Notes: a model not told the origin generated them from the sequence alone. A DNA stretch of 64,000 nt from Candidimonas nitroreducens (GCF_002209565.1 NZ_NJIH01000003.1:558001-622000); one strand, 5' to 3'; positions 51,774-60,972 are shown, numbered from the stretch's first letter. Numbers and translations: made by a program.

Positions 51774-52508
51774 ATGCGATTCATCAATAAGATTGTGGCG
51801 ATCACGGGAGCTTGCGGCGGTATCGGCTCAGCACTGGTACGGAAGTTCCGGGACGAAGGTGCGTCGATTGTGATGATTGATCGCGATCGGCACGCCCTGG
51901 ATGGGCTTGTCGAAAATACCGCGCGAGATCGGATCGTGGTCTGCGACCAGACTGAAGATGTGCAGATCTTGCGGGCTTGCGAGGAAATCGGTGTCGTCGA
52001 TGTGTTGGTGAGTAATGCGGGCGTGGTGCTGCGAAAACCATTGTTCGAACATACATTGGATGAAATAGATAGCATCTTTGCCATCAATACAACCGGATCT
52101 ATCAAGCTGACGGTTGGCGTTGCCCGGCGTATGTCGACCAGCCAAGGCGGTCGTGGTGGTGTTGTGATCAATGTTTCCACTCAGCATGCGTTTGGTGGTG
52201 CAGGCGGTCGCGCTATTTACGCCGCCTCGAAGGCTGCGATTGCGCAATTTACTAAGGCCGCAGCAGTCGAATGGATTGCGGAGGGCATCCGTGTCTGCGG
52301 CATCGCTCCCGGGCCAGTGGCCTCGCCGATGACTGCGCAGGCACGCCAGTCGTCCGAGTATTGCGCCCAGGTAATCGCTCGGATGCCGGTAGCTAGGTTC
52401 CTGGAGATCGACGAGATCGTGGATCCGATAGTCGCACTCGCGACTCCAGAAATGTCCGCGATCGTCGGCACAACCTTGCTTGCCGATGGCGGCGGAACAT
52501 TGTCGTGA
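51774..52508 (+). CDS. Short-chain dehydrogenase/reductase
   Basis: 244 residues: AITGACGGIGSALVRKFRDEG, VMIDRD (NAD+-type), VSNAGVVLRKP, active site STQHAFGGAGGRAIYAASKAAIAQF with Ser-Tyr-Lys, then GIAPGPVASPMT. ATG 51774 is 2 bases after the livF stop. Probably oxidises a hydroxyl group arising after ring opening or before it; which one cannot be told. Confidence 0.9.
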   Translation: MRFINKIVAITGACGGIGSALVRKFRDEGASIVMIDRDRHALDGLVENTARDRIVVCDQTEDVQILRACEEIGVVDVLVSNAGVVLRKPLFEHTLDEIDSIFAINTTGSIKLTVGVARRMSTSQGGRGGVVINVSTQHAFGGAGGRAIYAASKAAIAQFTKAAAVEWIAEGIRVCGIAPGPVASPMTAQARQSSEYCAQVIARMPVARFLEIDEIVDPIVALATPEMSAIVGTTLLADGGGTLS

Positions 52509-52543
52509 AGTTCTAGCCCGAAAACTTCTTCCACAGGCTCAGT

Positions 52544-54496
52544 ATGCAGGCAAGCGATAAGTACCCGCACGTATTCACCCCGTTTCGAATTGGTAAGGTA
52601 GAAGTTCGAAATCGGATTTTCCTACCGGCGCATACCACCAATTTCGCCGAGAATTTCCTGCCGACCGATCGCCACAAGGCCTATCTAGTGGAAAGAGCGA
52701 AGGGAGGTATAGGCCTGATTTTCCTTGAACCATTGCGGGTTCACCGCACATCCCTAGGTCGTGCAGGTGGCATATCGGGAGCTGTACCTGCTTCGCTGCC
52801 GAAGTTGCGCGGCATAACGGATGCGATTAAGGCTGAAGGCGCTAGGGCGTTCACACAGATCACGCATACCGGTAGGCATTCGGACAACTTCACTGATCGC
52901 CTGCCTGCCTGGGGGCCGTCGCCAGTGCCGTGGACGACCAGCGGAGAAATACCGCATACGATGACTCGACGCGAAATGGATGAGGTCACGGATTCCTACG
53001 TGCGAACTGCACGGTTTGCGGTCGAGGCTGGATTCGAAGGGCTGGAGGTTCACTTTGGTCACGGCCATCTGCTGCACCAGTTTCTTTCTCCGGCTTGTAA
53101 TGTCCGTGAGGACGAGTACGGGGGCGCGTTCGAGAATCGTCTGCGTTATCCTCTCGAGGTTTTCGATGCAGTATTGGGCGCTGTGGGAAAGCAAATCGAA
53201 ATAGGTGTCCGCGTATCAGTGGCAGATTTAATGCATGGAGGGATGAGCCAGGACGAGAGCTTCGAAGCTATACGTCGGGCGGCGCAGCGTCAGGGCTGTA
53301 AATTCGTCCACGCGTCGGTCGCGGCGTATCACTGGCCAAGTATCGGTCATCATGTCGCTGACATGAGCTACCCGTCCCATCCATACCTTGACGACACTCT
53401 GCGGCTGCATGACGTGCTCGGAGATATGCCGCTGCTGGCGGTGAACCGTTATACATCTCTGAAGGACTGCGAAGACGCACTGGCCACTGGCAAGATTGCG
53501 ATGGTAGGTATGAATCGTGCGCATATGGCCGATCCGTACATCATTGCCAAGACTATACAGGGCAATGAGAACGATATTCGCCCCTGCATCTCATCAAATC
53601 ACTGCATAGGTCAGATTGCCCTTCATCGACCTGCTGCATGCATGATGAATCCCCGGATGGGCAAGGAGTCCGAATGGTCGGAGCCGCCCGAACCAGCCCG
53701 GCACCGAAAGCGTGTGCTGGTGGTCGGAGGAGGGCCCGCCGGACTTGAAGCTGCGCGGGTGGCCAGCCTTCGTGGGCACAATGTCGTGCTTTGGGAGGCG
53801 GGTAGCACGCTTGGCGGCCGACTCTTGGTGGGCGAGCTGGGGCATGGCCGTGCTGACTTGAAGCGGATGCGTAAGTACTTGGTCGATCAACTCGAGAGGA
53901 CCTCGACAAAGGTCGAATTGGCACATGTGGCAGATCCGCAGGGTATTGCCTCCTTTGCGCCGGATGTAGTGATTCTGTCTATCGGTAGCCAAGTTGAAGC
54001 CTTGCCTCCTGGCATGACGGGGACGGTCGAAGAGGCGATAGCCGATACTTCGGCTTGCCACCATGGTAGGCATGTTGCGATTTTTGACAAATCTGGTTCA
54101 TGGGCCGGTTTGTCCGCGGCAGAAACGCTTGCATTCCGCGGCGCGGACGTAACGGTCTTTTCCAGCCCGGACAGCCCGTTCTGGGATGTCAACATCTATA
54201 GCCGAATGACTGCAATGGAGCGCCTCGAGCAGCAGGGCGTGAAGCTGAGGCCTGGCCACGTACTTCTTGGGATCAGAGAGGGGCGGGCCCTAATGCGAAA
54301 CAAGTTTTCCGCAGAACAGGTCGACTATGGCCCGTTCGAGTGTTTTCTATATGCGTCTCGTGGGATAAGTGCGTTCGTTATGCAGTCTGAGATCGAGCGT
54401 CTGGGTATCACCGTTGTCACGGTTGGCGATGCGCTTGCGCCTCACAGCCTCTTTGAGGCGATCTACGACGCTAACGCCGCCGCGCGCCTACTTTAA
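52544..54496 (+). CDS. Old yellow enzyme/2,4-dienoyl-CoA reductase-like flavoprotein with an altered Fe-S motif
   Basis: 650 residues: N-terminal FMN TIM barrel (FTPFRIGKVEVRNRIFLPAHTTNFAE, DRHKAYLVERAKGGIGLI; substrate His in FEGLEVHFGHGHLLHQFLSPACN), an Fe-S linker, and an FAD/NAD(P) domain (VLVVGGGPAGLEAARVASLRG). Family members bind 4Fe-4S through four Cys; here the motif is C348-I-S-S351-N-H-C354 ... C366, so the second Cys is Ser. Relatives include trimethylamine dehydrogenase and N-methyl amino acid demethylases. In the operon it could demethylate or reduce the substrate. Starts 35 bases after the SDR. Confidence 0.9.
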   Translation: MQASDKYPHVFTPFRIGKVEVRNRIFLPAHTTNFAENFLPTDRHKAYLVERAKGGIGLIFLEPLRVHRTSLGRAGGISGAVPASLPKLRGITDAIKAEGARAFTQITHTGRHSDNFTDRLPAWGPSPVPWTTSGEIPHTMTRREMDEVTDSYVRTARFAVEAGFEGLEVHFGHGHLLHQFLSPACNVREDEYGGAFENRLRYPLEVFDAVLGAVGKQIEIGVRVSVADLMHGGMSQDESFEAIRRAAQRQGCKFVHASVAAYHWPSIGHHVADMSYPSHPYLDDTLRLHDVLGDMPLLAVNRYTSLKDCEDALATGKIAMVGMNRAHMADPYIIAKTIQGNENDIRPCISSNHCIGQIALHRPAACMMNPRMGKESEWSEPPEPARHRKRVLVVGGGPAGLEAARVASLRGHNVVLWEAGSTLGGRLLVGELGHGRADLKRMRKYLVDQLERTSTKVELAHVADPQGIASFAPDVVILSIGSQVEALPPGMTGTVEEAIADTSACHHGRHVAIFDKSGSWAGLSAAETLAFRGADVTVFSSPDSPFWDVNIYSRMTAMERLEQQGVKLRPGHVLLGIREGRALMRNKFSAEQVDYGPFECFLYASRGISAFVMQSEIERLGITVVTVGDALAPHSLFEAIYDANAAARLL

Positions 54497-54511
54497 AACA
54501 TAGGAGTTGAT

Positions 54512-54934
54512 ATGGCTGTTTTGTATACCACTAGGGCAACTGCATTCAATGGCCGTGAAGGGCGTGTGGCCACCGAAGACGGCGCGCTTGCCCTCCAATT
54601 GTCCAGGCCCCGGGAAATGGGAGGGAGCGGTATTCCCGGAACCAACCCGGAGCAGCTTTTTGCTGCGGGTTACGCGGGCTGCTTCGGCGCGACATTGCAG
54701 GCCCTCGCGCGTGCTAGGAAGATTACGCTGGAGCGCAATGAAGTTACCGCGGAAGTAGGGCTTGTCAAACGTGATGAAGGTGGCTTCGTCCTGTCCGCCA
54801 CGCTCGATATCATCCTATCCGCCATATCTCACGAGGATGCCGCCGCGCTCGTCGAAGAAGCGCATCGAGTGTGCCCGTATTCGAACTCGATCAAGGCAAC
54901 CATCGACGTCCAGATTCGCTATCAGCTTGCATAA
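54512..54934 (+). CDS. OsmC/Ohr-family peroxiredoxin
   Basis: 140 residues of Ohr type: VLYTTRATAFNGREGRV, GTNPEQLFAAGYAGCFGATLQAL (peroxidatic Cys), and HRVCPYSNSIKATIDVQI (resolving Cys). Reduces organic hydroperoxides. ATAGGAG precedes ATG 54512. Its place next to a flavin enzyme suggests protection from peroxide formed by flavin oxidation. Confidence 0.92.
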   Translation: MAVLYTTRATAFNGREGRVATEDGALALQLSRPREMGGSGIPGTNPEQLFAAGYAGCFGATLQALARARKITLERNEVTAEVGLVKRDEGGFVLSATLDIILSAISHEDAAALVEEAHRVCPYSNSIKATIDVQIRYQLA

Positions 54935-55011
54935 CGAATGTCAGGGTTCGCTTTCGGAAACACTGGCTTGACCACATGGAGCGCCGCTTCAACTCGGAAA
55001 AGGAGAGTCTT

Positions 55012-56181
55012 GTGAAAAAATTATTGATGTGGGTGATGTCTGTTGCAATCGGAGGGGGTACGCTAGCTACGGTGCCGGCTGTGGCGGAAGTGGGGGTGAG
55101 CAATACAGCGATACGGATCGGAACGTTCGGCCCGATCACCGGCGCGAATTTTGTGTTCGGCAAGTACACCATGAATGGGCTGGAGGTTGTATTCGACGGT
55201 GTCAATGCCGCCGGCGGAATTCATGGGCGCAAGCTAGAACTGATACGCGTCGATGATCATTGTGATCCAGCAGGTTCGATCGCGGCTGTTCGCCGGTTGC
55301 TTTTCACGGAAAAGGTGTTTGCGATCGTCGGTGGTGCATGTTCGAACGGTGTGATGGCGGCCAAGCCCGATATCATTAACTCCGGTGCGCCCTTTGTGAA
55401 CTTCGCCGCTGCCTCCGACACGATTTCAGCTCCGAAGGTGCGCAATATATTTACTTCAATGTTGACTTCGGCGTTGGAAAGCAAACTACAGGCCCAGTAT
55501 TTGGTCGACAAGGGTATCAAGAAGGTTGCTGTCGTCAATCAGCCAGATGCATGGGGCCGTGACCGCCACGATTCGCTGACGGCGGCGCTGAAGGCAGCAA
55601 ATATCCAGATTCTGGCAGATGAAGAGCTTTCACTGGATGCGAATGACGCGACCGCTCAGGTTCTAAAGATCCAGAGTTCCGGTGCGGGCATGGTGGTGCT
55701 GCTGAGTTACCCCAAGCCGGCCGCGATCTTCCTGAGGGACGCCGCACGATTGGGCTTCAAGCCGAGCTTCTTGGGAACGAGTGTGATTCCGGATCCCGTG
55801 GCGTTCTATGATCAAGTTGCTATTCCTGGCGCAACCGATAAATTTCTGACGATTTCGCCAATTAAGTACCAATTAACGTCAGCGGAGGCCGCGCCATGGA
55901 AGGCAAAGCTCCTCGCCAAATTTCCGTTGGACAAACCCCATGCATACAACTTGTATGGCATTACCGCGGGGCAATTGGTTGTCAAAGCGCTTCAGGATGC
56001 GGGCCAAAATTTGACCCGCGATGGGTTCATCAAAGCGCTGGATGCTATCCGCGACCTGCAAACGACGTTTTCACCCGCACCGTTGAACTGCCAGACGCAT
56101 CAATGCCTGCGATCCGCGGCCTGGGTACAGCGTAGCCCCCAAGGCACGACAGATGTGGTGGGTATCTCTTCCCTTAAGTAA
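55012..56181 (+). CDS. Periplasmic binding protein of the HAAT ABC transporter (LivK-like)
   Basis: 389 residues. GTG 55012 is the likely start: AAGGAGAG lies 6 bases ahead and a signal peptide follows at once (VKKLLMWVMSVAIGGGTLAT, cleavage near AVAEV). Earlier ATGs lie in the OsmC gene or lack a ribosome site. Receptor hallmarks: IRIGTFGPITGANFVFGKYTMNGLEVVFDGVNAAGGIHGRKLELIRVDDHCDP. Last gene of the 45.2-56.2 kb operon; it delivers the substrate to LivHMGF. Ligand unassigned. Confidence 0.92.
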   Translation: MKKLLMWVMSVAIGGGTLATVPAVAEVGVSNTAIRIGTFGPITGANFVFGKYTMNGLEVVFDGVNAAGGIHGRKLELIRVDDHCDPAGSIAAVRRLLFTEKVFAIVGGACSNGVMAAKPDIINSGAPFVNFAAASDTISAPKVRNIFTSMLTSALESKLQAQYLVDKGIKKVAVVNQPDAWGRDRHDSLTAALKAANIQILADEELSLDANDATAQVLKIQSSGAGMVVLLSYPKPAAIFLRDAARLGFKPSFLGTSVIPDPVAFYDQVAIPGATDKFLTISPIKYQLTSAEAAPWKAKLLAKFPLDKPHAYNLYGITAGQLVVKALQDAGQNLTRDGFIKALDAIRDLQTTFSPAPLNCQTHQCLRSAAWVQRSPQGTTDVVGISSLK

Positions 56182-56203
56182 GATATGTATCAGTGTGGCT
56201 ACT

Positions 56204-56232
56204 CCCGCCGCTGTCTGTGCGGTGGGGGTTTT
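56204..56232 (+). terminator. Rho-independent terminator of the large operon
   Basis: CCCGCCGC - TGTCTGT - GCGGTGGG, an 8-bp stem with one G-T pair, followed by GGTTTTG, 23 bases after the receptor stop. The hairpin lies where the IS remnant begins, so it may be IS-derived. Position fits well. Confidence 0.5.
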
Positions 56233-56680
56233 GCCTCGCCTAATATGGGACGTGCAGCGCGGCAATATTGATCAAGTGCCATTGGCCGGTGAAGGCTTGT
56301 ACTTGCTGGAGCGTAGCTGCGTAAAGCACTTCTAGAACCTCCAACGCTGAGCGCATCAATGAACCTTGGCATCGTGTTCAGATGCCAGAGCTGGCTTCTT
56401 ATATCTTGTAGTACGCCGCCCGCGATAGGCCTGCGATCTGACCGGCGTGTGTGATCGAGAGCCTCGACTGCACCAACTGCTCGACGACCTCGCGCAGGCA
56501 CTGCAGCTCGGACGGACACCTGCACGCCCGAGTACTTGCTCTTCCACTGGTTGTACGTGGAACTGCTGATGCCGTGCTTACGGCATAACTCGGCGGCCGA
56601 GATACCGACCTCACCTTCTTCGAGCACCGCCACGATCTGGCTTTCGGTAAATCTGCTTTTCTTCAAGGGAGTCTCCGACT
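56230..56680 (-). pseudogene. IS3-family insertion sequence remnant
   Basis: Minus strand: SRFTESQIVAVLEEGEVGISAAELCRKHGISSSTYNQWK (OrfA HTH), then in another frame LREVVEQLVQSRLSITHAGQIAGLSRAAYYK (OrfB N-terminus), then RWRF-stop-KCFTQLR, matching the RWGFWKCFDRLR block of OrfB. Internal deletion, frameshifts and stops; no DDE core. Ends not defined. Confidence 0.72.
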
Positions 56681-56761
56681 CGAGGAGACTCCGAAATTCT
56701 ACCGGCTGTCGTCTACTCACAGGGGGAGCGCATGGTGCCAGTTGCAAGGCTGCCCCTTATT

Positions 56762-57502
56762 TCAGTCAAGAAATGTAGTAAACGATTCTGGGGGAACGCG
56801 CGGCGTAAGCAGGCTATTCTCGGGCGCATTCCCATTGGCATAGCCAATCGCCATGCCACATAGCAACATTTCGTTTGGGCCGGCCCCCACATGAGGGAGG
56901 ATGATGCGACCAAAGTGGTTCCACGCAGCTTGTGGGCACGTGTCTATGCCGCGTGATTTAGCCGCAAGCATCAGGTTCTGCAAGAACATACCACAGTCGA
57001 CCAATGAGCCATGACCTAGATTACGGTCTATTGTGAAGATCATGCCTATCGGAGCGTCAAAGAATCTGAAGTTGCGCTGGTGCTGAGCATGCATGCGAGC
57101 CTTGTCACCTTTCTCGATTCCAAGCAACGCATATAACGCATATCCATTCTGCCGGCGGCGCGCAAGATAGGGTTCGAACCACTTCCTCGGATAATAGTCA
57201 TATTCCTCCAGATACTTTGCCCCAATCAAGCTGTCTGCATAGATTTGATCGTGTACTCGGCATATCTTATCGACAAGATCGGCCCGGTTCTTCCCGCGCA
57301 GCACATAGACCTTCCAGGGCTGGCAGTTCGTACCACTAGGCGCCCTAGAAGCCACACGCAGTATCTGCATAATTTCGTCCTTCGGAACCTCTTGCGCAGT
57401 GAAGGCGCGAATTGAGCTACGAGATTCAATTACCGCGTCAACGATAGTCTGTCTTTTGTCAGACTGCATATTTAAAGCGGCTTTATTCATTGTGAGGCTC
57501 AT
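56762..57502 (-). CDS. Nitroreductase-family flavoprotein
   Basis: 246 residues: VIESRSSIRAF (FMN phosphate Arg), RVASRAPSGTNCQPWKVYVLRGK, a middle helical part, and LPHVGAGPNEMLLCGMAIGYA near the C-terminus. FMN-dependent NAD(P)H oxidoreductase; actual substrates may be quinones, enones or nitro compounds. Second of two nitroreductase-like genes separated by 114 bases (the other at 57617-58324), downstream of a CoA-transferase. Start could be 57502, 57490 or 57469. Confidence 0.9.
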   Translation of the reverse strand: MSLTMNKAALNMQSDKRQTIVDAVIESRSSIRAFTAQEVPKDEIMQILRVASRAPSGTNCQPWKVYVLRGKNRADLVDKICRVHDQIYADSLIGAKYLEEYDYYPRKWFEPYLARRRQNGYALYALLGIEKGDKARMHAQHQRNFRFFDAPIGMIFTIDRNLGHGSLVDCGMFLQNLMLAAKSRGIDTCPQAAWNHFGRIILPHVGAGPNEMLLCGMAIGYANGNAPENSLLTPRVPPESFTTFLD

Positions 57503-57616
57503 GATATTGCAATGTTGATCGATTCATGCATTTTTTAGTTGCCAATCTCTCCCCATCAGATTCATGCGCCATATAAGTGACTGTCTTCAGATCGGAGCAT
57601 TCCGAAAGGGTGGCCT

Positions 57617-58324
57617 TTACTCTATCCAACTTATTACCTCGTTAAGTGGCGCCCTACCGGTTCGGAAGGAGTTAGCGGGGTGTTCATCATCGGAGAAGCC
57701 AAAGGAAATTCCACACACGACCACGCGATCATCTGGTAATTTTAAGTAATTGCGAATGGCCGACGACCGAGATGCCAGTGCCGCTTGGGCTATGGTCGCA
57801 ATGCCTAAACTGGTCGCTGCAAGCATGAAATTGCTGATATATGCCCCACAGTCTATTGCCCCGTATACTCCTAATGACCGATCAGACGTGATAATCGCAA
57901 TATGAGGTGCATCGAAGAATCGGAAATTCCTCATGGCCTGATGCCCAGAGGCTTGACGATCCCCTTTCTGAATTCCCAGGCTTTCGTAAAGGCCCCAACC
58001 GCACTCCCGACGGCGGTCACGGTAAATACCTTGATATTCGTCAGGCCACGGCAAGTCCGAATCGTGAGGCGGCTTACTTGCCGCAGAAACCATGATATCG
58101 CGAAAAGCCTCAATAGCTTCATTATCGATAATATGTACTTTCCATGGTTGCACATTGGTCCAGGAGGCTGTGCGTTGCGCTAGATATAAAATACGTTCGA
58201 TTTTCTCTTTTGGCACGCACTCAGATTTGAACCCTCGACAGCTATAGCGCAAATAAAGTAGCTTTTCAAGCAACGAATCGGCGCTCGGGGGAAGGTTTTT
58301 TTTGAGGTCGGTATTTTTTTTCAT
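57617..58324 (-). CDS. Nitroreductase-family flavoprotein
   Basis: 235 residues: LYLRYSCRGFKSECVPKEKIERIL, LAQRTASWTNVQPWKVHII, GAIDCGAYISNFMLAATSLGI and LPDDRVVVCGISFGFSD. Related to but clearly different from its neighbour at 56762. AT-rich compared with most of the window. The pair may work as two flavoenzymes in one route, or as a heterodimer. Preceded by the CaiB/BaiF gene 44 bases upstream. Confidence 0.9.
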   Translation of the reverse strand: MKKNTDLKKNLPPSADSLLEKLLYLRYSCRGFKSECVPKEKIERILYLAQRTASWTNVQPWKVHIIDNEAIEAFRDIMVSAASKPPHDSDLPWPDEYQGIYRDRRRECGWGLYESLGIQKGDRQASGHQAMRNFRFFDAPHIAIITSDRSLGVYGAIDCGAYISNFMLAATSLGIATIAQAALASRSSAIRNYLKLPDDRVVVCGISFGFSDDEHPANSFRTGRAPLNEVISWIE

Positions 58325-58368
58325 AAGAAAAGATAATCGACTGCTTGTGGGAAGTGTGTGTTGGGTAT

Positions 58369-59601
58369 TTAAATAATACCGAGTTGGCGCAGCTTTAGGA
58401 TTTCGTCAACAGGAAACCCATAGCTCGCCAGCAAAACGTCTGTATCCTCTCCGACAGCTGGGCCACTGCGTGGAACCTCATCAACATAAGTATCAGAAAA
58501 GCGCGGAACCACGCATGGTGATGCAATAGTCCCGAAATCTGGGTCGCTCATTGGAACAATGGCACGTCGCGACAAGAATTGAGGATCCTTTGCTATATCG
58601 GCCATACTATTGATACGACTGCAGGGGACACCCGCTTCATTCAGCATGCTTTCAATATATTTGAAATCATTTTTTTTGCACCAATCGGCAACCAGTGTAT
58701 TGACCTCTGATATATTATTTAGTCTCGCTTTTAACGTGGCATATCGCTCATCTTGGGTCAAATAATTTACATTCATCACTCCGCACAATCTTTTAAACAT
58801 GAGATCCGAGGAGGCCGACAAAGTTATCCATAACTTATCACATGTCTGATAAACATTAGAAGGAGCTGCGATTGCAGAAAACGAGCCGGTTCGTTCTCGA
58901 ATAGTGCCTTGCTGGTCATATTCGACGGGAAGTACCTCTAGAAGCCTAAAGATTGACTCGGTAGCGGATAAGTCAATTTCCCGTCCTGGCTGTTCTGGAT
59001 TTTTAGCGCGCTCGACCAGCGCAGCGGTTATCGAAAATGCACCAAAGACGCCAGCAATCATATCTCCTATTGGATAGTTCATATGTTGCGGGGGGCCGTC
59101 TGCCTCTCCGGTCAGATGTGCCAAGCCGCTCATAGCCTCAAAAACTCGCGCGAAGCCGGCGCGCTTCTTGTATGGGCCTGTTTGACCAAACCCAGTTAGG
59201 CGTAAAACAGATAAGGATGGATTGATTTTGTGAATCGTCGAAAAATCTAGCCCCCAGCTGTCAAGTGTTCCAGTGCGGAAGTTCTCAACTAATACATCGA
59301 AGTGTGGAAGTATTTTAAGGAAAGCCTCTTTACCTGCTGGTGTTCGCACATCTAGGGTAAGGCCACGTTTCCCGCGATTGGATACTTTCCAGTAGAGCGA
59401 TTGGCCGTCCTGCAGGGGGGGAAAGGTTCTTAGCGGATCTTTCCCTCCTGGGAGTTCGAGCTTGACCACCTCCGCACCTAGGTCTGCACAGAGAGTCGCC
59501 GCAAATGGCGCGGCGACAAACGTCGCCATATCAAGTATGCGAACGCCGCGCAGAACTCCACTATTATGTTTTTTTTGATGCATGCCCTCATTTCCACCCA
59601 T
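58369..59601 (-). CDS. CaiB/BaiF family (class III) CoA-transferase
   Basis: 410 residues: GVRILDMATFVAAPFAATLCADLGAEVVKLELPGGKDPLR, VSNRGKRGLTLDVR, LTGFGQTGPYKKRAGFA and the catalytic Asp within NYPIGDMIAGVFGAFSITAAL (residue 180 from ATG 59601). ATG 59583 is another start. Complete by its motifs. Upstream of two nitroreductases on the same strand and about 400 bases downstream of a Bug gene, so an acid may be CoA-activated and then reduced or oxidised by flavoenzymes. Confidence 0.92.
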   Translation of the reverse strand: MGGNEGMHQKKHNSGVLRGVRILDMATFVAAPFAATLCADLGAEVVKLELPGGKDPLRTFPPLQDGQSLYWKVSNRGKRGLTLDVRTPAGKEAFLKILPHFDVLVENFRTGTLDSWGLDFSTIHKINPSLSVLRLTGFGQTGPYKKRAGFARVFEAMSGLAHLTGEADGPPQHMNYPIGDMIAGVFGAFSITAALVERAKNPEQPGREIDLSATESIFRLLEVLPVEYDQQGTIRERTGSFSAIAAPSNVYQTCDKLWITLSASSDLMFKRLCGVMNVNYLTQDERYATLKARLNNISEVNTLVADWCKKNDFKYIESMLNEAGVPCSRINSMADIAKDPQFLSRRAIVPMSDPDFGTIASPCVVPRFSDTYVDEVPRSGPAVGEDTDVLLASYGFPVDEILKLRQLGII

Positions 59602-59997
59602 GATATTTGCTCATACGAAATAAATTTATAGAAAGCGCCCTTGGCCGAGAAAAGTCGACGAAGCCTTCAGAATGCTAAACGTTCCCAGGTGAGGGTTGGT
59701 GTGTCCTGAACCTCTCTAAGTTGCTTCTCAGCATTTGCTTGTTGCGCCTTTTATCTGCTCTGTGTCCATGCGTGCCCAATCACTCATATATCGGCATGCG
59801 CAAGCAACGTGTGCAATTTAATAGTGATATTCGTTCGGAGCTCCAGAGTGCATGGTTCTATTTCGTATAACTAACACTTGAAATCCATGCTGAGGTACAG
59901 CCTAGCTATCGGTTCGTGTGCTAACACAGGCCCTCTCGACCTATTATCGGATCCGGCAATAGAATTTTCTCGTTCACGAGTTCTATTGCATGAAAAA
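59602..59997. other. Gap between the Bug and CoA-transferase genes
   Basis: No credible gene on either strand and no IS similarity noted. A gap this long between same-strand genes suggests that the CoA-transferase-nitroreductase group has its own promoter. AT-rich. Confidence 0.35.
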
Positions 59998-60972
59998 TCA
60001 CTCCAACGGCCCGCTTTCCCGAGCAATAGCAATGATTTTTCCCCAAGTATTCCATTGCTTGGAAAACCAGTCGGGTATTCTGTTTAGCGGGACATCTAGG
60101 TGTATAAATCCGCTTGAACGCAGAAACTCTTTTCCTGCGCTACCTTTTAAGTAGCCTTCGATCGAGGAATTCAATTTGTTGGCACTGTCGTCATCTAGCC
60201 GTGCTGGTGCAAATACGCAGAGCCAGGTGTCAGTAACAAGGCTATTTATGTATTTGCTTGCCAGTGGAACCTCGGGAAGGCCGTAAGATGGGACAGACCC
60301 CATAATTGCGAGCGCGGTTAACTGCCCGCTTTTAATACGTGGCAAGGACGATGCGGTATTAGTGATCATTAGATCAACTTGTTTTGAAACTACTGCGAGC
60401 TCGGCAGGTGCAGCACCAGTGAAGGGCACATGCAATAATTTTATGCCGGCCAAGGACTCAAAATACGCCATTGCTAGATGGTAGGCGCTTCCAATACCGT
60501 TAGACGCGTAGGTTAATTTACCTTCATTTTCTTTGGCATATTTAACCACATCGGCCAATGACTTAAATCCCTTTGAGGGGTTGGCGACAAAAACAGTATC
60601 TGCGATTATTACGGCCCCTATGGGGCGAAAATCCTTTCGTGGATCGTAATGAACGGGTTTAACCTGTGGGTTTATAGCCATAGTGGAGCTATTTCCAAGC
60701 AGTAACGCCGGCGACTCAATAGGTGTGTTTTCAACAAAAAGGGCAGCGATTTCGCCCGATGCACCGGGCTTGTTTAAAACAATGGACGACGCCTTAAATC
60801 CTCTTGCAATGTTTTCCGCGAGAGCTCTCGCCAAAATATCAGACGCACCGCCAGGATTGCTCGGGACTACTATAGAGATTGTCTTGCGAGATTGGGCTAG
60901 TGTGAGATTTGACACACCAGATACAACCAACCCGCCAATATAAGAGTTGAAACGTCTGCGGCCTATTTTCAT
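59998..60972 (-). CDS. Bug-family (TTT) periplasmic solute-binding receptor
   Basis: 324 residues. N-terminus MKIGRRRFNSYIGGLVVSG has a twin-arginine-like motif; mature part starts near LAQSRKTISIVVPSNPGGASDILARALAE (usual PFAPGG is PSNPGG). VLNKPGASGEIAALFVE and a shortened nucleotide-like loop follow. The most AT-rich Bug gene of the window. Probable receptor for the CoA-transferase-nitroreductase group. Confidence 0.9.
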   Translation of the reverse strand: MKIGRRRFNSYIGGLVVSGVSNLTLAQSRKTISIVVPSNPGGASDILARALAENIARGFKASSIVLNKPGASGEIAALFVENTPIESPALLLGNSSTMAINPQVKPVHYDPRKDFRPIGAVIIADTVFVANPSKGFKSLADVVKYAKENEGKLTYASNGIGSAYHLAMAYFESLAGIKLLHVPFTGAAPAELAVVSKQVDLMITNTASSLPRIKSGQLTALAIMGSVPSYGLPEVPLASKYINSLVTDTWLCVFAPARLDDDSANKLNSSIEGYLKGSAGKEFLRSSGFIHLDVPLNRIPDWFSKQWNTWGKIIAIARESGPLE

